Source: Amycolatopsis alba DSM 44262
Lineage (GTDB): Bacteria > Actinomycetota > Actinomycetes > Mycobacteriales > Pseudonocardiaceae
Reading direction: 5' to 3'
Length of the DNA stretch: 64,000 nucleotides
Assembly: GCF_000384215.1 (NCBI RefSeq)
Contig: NZ_KB913032.1
Coordinates: 4,853,665 to 4,917,664 of the forward strand
Of this stretch, positions 60,539 through 64,000 are shown in pieces. Every line of letters starts with the position of its first letter. Position 1 is the stretch's first letter. The position numbers and the translations under genes are program-made. The notes under the pieces were generated by a model. It was not told the DNA's origin. It did not search any database and was given only the letters and a program-made list of their open reading frames with translations.

Positions 60539-60921
60539 GCGCGGTCGCGGACCTTGAGAGCCCAGGTCACCAGCGGGATCTGCAGCGGGACGCGGGCCCA
60601 GAAAGCCGCTCGCCAGTGCTTCGGGGCCTTACGGCGGTCGGCGTCGACGGCCATCTTCACGTTCCCCGGCAGGACCACGACGAACAGCAGCGCGGCCGCG
60701 AGCCCGCCGAGACGTCGCGTCTTCGGGTTGGCGACCGCGGCGGCGACGCCCAGCTCGGCCACGCCGGAGCCGTAGGTCCACGCCCGAGCGGAGCCAGGGA
60801 GCTGCTTCGGGATGATCGCGTCGAAGGGCTTCGGCTGGACGAAGTGCAGGACGCCGGCCGCCCCGAGCAGGCCGGCGAGGAAATAAGCGGGCCGCTGGGA
60901 CGGCTTGGAATCCGAAGACAT
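60535..60921 (-). CDS. DoxX family membrane protein
   Basis: A 128-residue protein with about four helices and the DoxX pattern (LAGLLGAAGVLHFVQPKPFD, GVAELGVAAAVANPKTRRLG). These are small oxidoreductase-associated membrane proteins. Its stop codon shares two bases with the adnB stop (CTAA on the plus strand). Divergent from the potassium channel gene. Confidence 0.85.
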   Translation of the reverse strand: MSSDSKPSQRPAYFLAGLLGAAGVLHFVQPKPFDAIIPKQLPGSARAWTYGSGVAELGVAAAVANPKTRRLGGLAAALLFVVVLPGNVKMAVDADRRKAPKHWRAAFWARVPLQIPLVTWALKVRDRA

Positions 60922-61010
60922 GCCCTGAGCTTCGCATACCGCGCTGAACGTAAGGTGCGTCGGCTATCCTCGGCGACCGTGAGCGACGCGGACCAGGCCG
61001 GAGCCTGTGC

Positions 61011-62087
61011 ATGAGGGTTCTCAAGCGTTTCCCGGTCAGGCTGAGCGACCGCCCGGACCACGAGCTCGTCGGCGTGATCCGGATGCCGGAACTGACGGTC
61101 AGCCCGATGCGGTCGATCTTCAAACGGATCATCGGCGCGATGCTCGCCCTGCTGGCGACCGTGCTGATCGTCTACCTCGACCGGGACGGCTACCGCGACG
61201 CCAACGGCGACGGGCTCAGTTTCCTCGACAGCCTCTACTACGCGACAGTGTCGCTGTCGACCACCGGTTACGGCGACATCGCGCCCGCGACGTCGTCCGC
61301 GCGGCTGGTGAACGTCCTGGTGATCACCCCGCTGAGGGTGCTCTTCCTCATCGTCCTGGTCGGTACCACCCTCGAAGTGCTCACCGAGCGCTCCCGCCAG
61401 GCTTTCAAGATCCAAAAGTGGAGGACGAAGGTGCGTGACCACACGGTCGTCGTCGGATTCGGCACGAAGGGCCGGTCGGCGGTCAACGCGCTGCTCGGGG
61501 ACGAGAACGTCGAACCCGACCACATCGTCGTCGTCGACACCGACCAGCAGGCCCTCGAAGCGGCTACGTCACTCGGCCTGGTGACCGTGCACGGCTCGGC
61601 CACCCGCGCCGACGTGCTGCGCGTCGCCGGTGTCCAGCGGGCCAAGGCCGTCGTCGTCGCCCCGAACCGGGACGACACCGCCGTGCTGGTCACGCTGACC
61701 GCGCGCGAGCTGGCGCCGAAGTCGCACATCGTGGCGTCGGTGCGGGAGGCGGAGAACGTCCACCTGCTCAAGCAGTCGGGCGCGAACCAGGTCGTGGTGT
61801 CGAGTGAGACCGCCGGGCGCCTGCTCGGCATGGCGACGTCGACGCCGCTGGTGGTCGACATGGTCGAAGACCTGCTCACCCCCGAATCCGGGCTCGCGAT
61901 CGCCGAACGCCCGGTGGAACCGTCCGAAGAGGGCGGTTCGCCGCGGCACCTGCCGGACATCGTGCTGGGCGTCGTCCGCGACGGCGTCCTGTACCGCGTG
62001 GACGCTCCGCAGGCGGACGCGATCGAGCCGGGGGACAAGCTGCTGTACATCCGGAAGGTGACCGCCGCGGAGACGATCGAGCGGTAG
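61011..62087 (+). CDS. Potassium channel with RCK (TrkA-N) domain
   Basis: A 358-residue K+ channel. Two helices (about 40-57 and 100-120) flank the pore loop LYYATVSLSTTGYGDIAP, with the filter TTGYGD at 84-89. Then the RCK Rossmann domain DHTVVVGFGTKGRSAVNALL and VVDTDQQALEAATSLG, and a C-terminal TrkA_C-like part. It should form a tetramer and gate by cytoplasmic ligand. It follows adnB as Rv3200c follows Rv3201c. Confidence 0.92.
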   Translation: MRVLKRFPVRLSDRPDHELVGVIRMPELTVSPMRSIFKRIIGAMLALLATVLIVYLDRDGYRDANGDGLSFLDSLYYATVSLSTTGYGDIAPATSSARLVNVLVITPLRVLFLIVLVGTTLEVLTERSRQAFKIQKWRTKVRDHTVVVGFGTKGRSAVNALLGDENVEPDHIVVVDTDQQALEAATSLGLVTVHGSATRADVLRVAGVQRAKAVVVAPNRDDTAVLVTLTARELAPKSHIVASVREAENVHLLKQSGANQVVVSSETAGRLLGMATSTPLVVDMVEDLLTPESGLAIAERPVEPSEEGGSPRHLPDIVLGVVRDGVLYRVDAPQADAIEPGDKLLYIRKVTAAETIER

Positions 62088-62147
62088 CAGGGGACCTTTG
62101 GTATCGCCGTCCGGGCTCGCTGTGTTTTGCCACGAGGTTCTGGGAGC

Positions 62148-62621
62148 ATGGCGATCGTGCGCAAGCGATCGGACCCCGCCAGAGGGCTCACCCCTGGGTG
62201 GAACTCCCTGGCCGTGGCGGCCGGTGCCGGCCTGCTGGTGATCTTCCTGGCCTGGTTCGCCGGGCCAGGGCTGTTCGGCATCTCGAACGACACCCAGGGG
62301 ACGACCGTGCGGGCCGAGGTCCTCGAGCCCGCGCCCTGCACGGGCGGCGGGGCCAGCGAGAAGGTCAAGTTCGAATTCGGCGGCAAGCCGATGGAGGGTT
62401 CGCTCAACGGCTGCGGGCACGGCAAGGGCGAGCGCGTCGACGTCGTCGTCCCCGACGGTGCTTCAGGCGACGGGGTCTCGGTGCACGCTGTCGACGCGAC
62501 GGCGGGCGCCAGCGACGCGCGGCGGCCGCTCGGGCTGGCGCTGCTGGTGTTCAGCTGCTTCGCGGGCGGGATGTACGTCTTCCTGGTGCTGCGCGGCCCG
62601 CGCGTCCCGGTGGCCGCCTGA
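62148..62621 (+). CDS. Membrane protein with central extracellular domain, unknown function
   Basis: A 157-residue protein from ATG 62148, GGGAG upstream. Helix 1 is at about 23-42 (LAVAAGAGLLVIFLAWFAGP), then an outside domain of about 80 residues with Cys in PAPCTGGG and LNGCGHG (possible disulfide), and helix 2 near 125-148 (LGLALLVFSCFAGGMYVFLVL). No known family. Between it and the channel gene, a diverged cap AGCAGGGGACCTTTGGT lies at about 62088. Confidence 0.7.
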   Translation: MAIVRKRSDPARGLTPGWNSLAVAAGAGLLVIFLAWFAGPGLFGISNDTQGTTVRAEVLEPAPCTGGGASEKVKFEFGGKPMEGSLNGCGHGKGERVDVVVPDGASGDGVSVHAVDATAGASDARRPLGLALLVFSCFAGGMYVFLVLRGPRVPVAA

Positions 62622-62686
62622 TCGACGCTCTCCCGCCGGGTCGCACCGGGCCAGGGTGGCCGTGTTGTGGCGTTTCGGGTTCTGAT

Positions 62687-62706
62687 CCGAATCGCCACTC
62701 ACGACC
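62687..62706 (+). repeat. 20-bp direct repeat, copy 1 (CCGAATCGCCACTCACGACC)
   Basis: Identical copy at 62902-62921, 215 bp further on, on the same strand. The two enclose the compound inverted repeat. They could be duplication scars or a dispersed motif. Confidence 0.8.
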
Positions 62707-62901
62707 AGCTGTACCGACGTCTCACCGCCGCGTGACCGGTCGGACGGCTCGTGTGATCAGACGGACGACACGCGTGACTGCGTGGACGACACGATCGCGG
62801 CCGGGTGCCCGCCGTGAGTCATCCAGCCGGTCACGTGTGTCGTCCGTCTGATCACGCGAAACCGCCCGCCAGTGGGTACCTGAGACACGGTTGGCCCTAA
62901 C

Positions 62902-62921
62902 CCGAATCGCCACTCACGACC
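62902..62921 (+). repeat. 20-bp direct repeat, copy 2
   Basis: Identical to 62687-62706. It lies 30 bp before the perfect hairpin at 62951. Confidence 0.8.
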
Positions 62922-62950
62922 CCTCGGCCTGGCGGTCTGCGGGTCGGCGG

Positions 62951-63005
62951 CGTTGTGAAAGCCACTTTCGCAACGTTGAAGGTTGCGAAAGTGGCTTTCA
63001 CAACG
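62951..63005. terminator. 24-bp perfect inverted repeat, related cap
   Basis: Arms at 62951-62974 and 62982-63005, loop GTTGAAG. The arm CGTTGTGAAAGCCACTTTCG is distinct from family 1 but has the same make-up (GTGAARGCC start and a short loop resembling that at 25152). Confidence 0.85.
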
Positions 63006-63086
63006 TCGTCCGGCGAGGCCACGTGCCCGATGGGCGGTAGCGGTCGCCCGAACTCACGAGCCCCGCGTCCGGCGCAAGCTCCGCGA

Positions 63087-63140
63087 GTACATGAAGGCCC
63101 CTTCACCGCGCCTAGCGCAAGGAAGGGGGCCTTCATGTAC
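63087..63140. terminator. Inverted repeat with one bulge, related to family 1
   Basis: Left arm 63087-63104 (GTACATGAAGGCCCCTTC), right arm 63122-63140 with five G where the left has four C. The TGAAGGCC core is shared with family 1. It ends 9 bp before the metallopeptidase stop. Confidence 0.8.
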
Positions 63141-63149
63141 TTCGGATCG

Positions 63150-63998
63150 TCAGGAAACGGCGCTCGCCGGGGCCGAGAAGGTGTTGCAGTCGGCGATCCG
63201 GTTGTTGCTCGCGCCCGCCCGCCACCAGGACGCGTAATGCGCGTTCGTCCCGTGGTCCTGGCTGCGCGAGGTGTTGTCGCCGCGGGTCTCCTGGTCGTTC
63301 CACGCCTTGTTGTACATGTCGCGGGTGACCGTGCCGCCCTGGTCGACATGCGCGCCGAGGAACATCCCGGAGAAGCACTGCGCCTGCAGTTCCTTGCGCC
63401 GCGACATCTCCAGCCCGGCGGGGCTGTTCTGGCCCGACTCGTAGATCTTCTGCCAGGCCGCGTCCATCAGCCCGGCGACCTCCTGCACGTGATGCCCGTA
63501 CTCGTGCGCGAAAAGAGCCAGGTAGACGCCGGGGTTGTTGCCGTACTGGTCGGTCTGCAGACCGCGGAACGGCACGTAGAGGTTGTTCTCGCAGTAGTAC
63601 GCCGCCGTCGCGATGCCCACCTGGATCGTGCCGCATTCGGTTTCGAAGCTGGCCCCGGTCGGGAAGTGCAGGGCGGGCGGGGTGAACGGCAGTTTGTAGG
63701 CGTCGAGGAACGGGCCCCACGCGTTGTCGAGGCATTTGCCCGCCGCGGTGAAGAACGCCTCGGCCGCCTGCTGGCTGCTCTGCCACTGCGGCAGCGCGCA
63801 GACACGGTTCTGCAGGCCGGCGTTGGGATCCTGGAGGATCGGGTGGTCGCCGAGCTTGAGGATCTTCTGCGGTCCGCTCGACGAGGACGGCGCCTTGGTC
63901 GGCGACGTCGGGAACGGGTTCGTCGAGGACGAGGGCGACGCGGACCCGCTCGGCGGCAGCTCCGCCGGTGAGGTCGGGTTCGGCAGCGTGCTGTAGCC
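63150..63998 (-). CDS. Neutral zinc metallopeptidase (YpfJ family), 5' end outside window
   Basis: The frame stays open to the edge of the window (283 codons seen). The visible N-terminal part is a Pro/Ser/Thr-rich linker (NPTSPAELPPSGSASPSSST), suggesting a membrane or secreted anchor further upstream. The peptidase domain begins LQDPNAGLQNRVC. The zinc site is ALFAHEYGHHVQEV (HExxH), with PAGLEMSRRKELQAQCFSGMF (Glu) supplying the third ligand region. Cys pairs (VCALP, GKCLDN, TECGT, YYCENN) may form disulfides. A truncated frame starts at GTG 63620 but the domain clearly continues beyond it. Confidence 0.88.
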   Translation of the reverse strand, partial: GYSTLPNPTSPAELPPSGSASPSSSTNPFPTSPTKAPSSSSGPQKILKLGDHPILQDPNAGLQNRVCALPQWQSSQQAAEAFFTAAGKCLDNAWGPFLDAYKLPFTPPALHFPTGASFETECGTIQVGIATAAYYCENNLYVPFRGLQTDQYGNNPGVYLALFAHEYGHHVQEVAGLMDAAWQKIYESGQNSPAGLEMSRRKELQAQCFSGMFLGAHVDQGGTVTRDMYNKAWNDQETRGDNTSRSQDHGTNAHYASWWRAGASNNRIADCNTFSAPASAVS

Positions 63999-64000
63999 CG

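Larger units (their letters stand above)
62622..63149. repeat. 528-bp non-coding region packed with repeats and hairpins
   Basis: Convergent gap between the membrane-protein gene and the metallopeptidase gene. It contains, in order: a 20-bp direct repeat (62687, 62902) around a compound inverted repeat (about 62737-62860, related to the 6.7-6.9 kb element), a 24-bp perfect hairpin (62951-63005) and an 18/19-bp hairpin with a bulge (63087-63140). No credible gene; frames through it are shadows. Confidence 0.75.

Noticed and set aside
63150..63620. A complete 156-residue metallopeptidase starting at GTG 63620
   Set aside because: The same frame continues to the window edge with clear peptidase-domain and linker sequence, so the gene is cut by the window, not short.

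Overview
The window reads as the chromosome of a high-GC actinomycete of the Pseudonocardiaceae type, most likely Amycolatopsis or a close relative. The basis is strong G/C bias at third codon positions, many GTG starts, short intergenic gaps, actinobacterial family content (LpqY-SugABC, MoeZ, DUF3107, DUF3152, AdnAB, NnaR, an IdeR-type iron box), and intergenic palindromes built around 'GTCCGTGAAGGCCTCCTT' and 'AGCAAGGGACCTTTGCT', which I associate with Amycolatopsis. The genus is an inference. I saw no rRNA, tRNA, CRISPR array, transposase or phage gene.

Region 1 (1-12.1 kb): the end of an acyl-CoA dehydrogenase gene, a general-stress membrane protein, then a complete trehalose-type ABC importer operon (lpqY-sugA-sugB-sugC). 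From memory, the order stress protein-lpqY-sugABC-corA matches M. tuberculosis Rv1234-Rv1239c. Here sugC and corA are separated by about 5.7 kb carrying a PspC protein, a lipoprotein, a TetR/MFS efflux pair and a ParB-like/metallophosphoesterase pair. Region 2 (12.4-20.6 kb): mostly housekeeping and small membrane proteins (MaoC dehydratase, DUF2332, NUDIX, a 53-residue secreted peptide, PH-domain protein, PHP phosphoesterase, MarC, RecB-like Fe-S nuclease, PQQ-propeller protein).

Region 3 (19-34 kb) follows the M. tuberculosis Rv3212-Rv3205c block: propeller protein, RhlE helicase, ferritin-like protein, DUF3107, a TetR, DUF3152 zincin, MoeZ and a TIGR02569 protein. It is interrupted by an acyltransferase-like membrane protein and a TetR/DUF4873 // AurF-like oxygenase/hydrolase cluster. 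Region 4 (34.2-53.7 kb) is an accessory block inserted between the Rv3205c-like and Rv3204-like genes. It contains a PadR-controlled ABC exporter and a full nitrate assimilation operon (nasC, an NasB-type reductase, NarK-type transporter, nirB, nirD and a HemD-winged-helix regulator of the NnaR type). It also holds a kelch protein, an AlkZ-like protein, a DUF3224 // WYL-regulator locus with a second HemD-like gene, an orphan histidine kinase and an iron-regulated siderophore-interacting protein. Region 5 (53.7-62.6 kb) returns to the conserved order: alkyltransferase-like protein, AdnA, AdnB, DoxX, potassium channel. The window ends in a YpfJ-type zinc metallopeptidase after about 500 bp of palindromic non-coding DNA.

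Functionally, the operons cover trehalose recycling, nitrate-to-ammonium reduction (nitrate uptake, NasC/NasB reduction, siroheme NirBD reduction, with a candidate GlnR box at the head), iron acquisition and double-strand-break processing. The most unusual features are the modular intergenic palindrome families, a DNA-binding-domain-less HemD paralogue coupled to a WYL regulator about 4 kb from nnaR, the AurF-like oxygenase cluster, and several promoters that appear to give leaderless transcripts.
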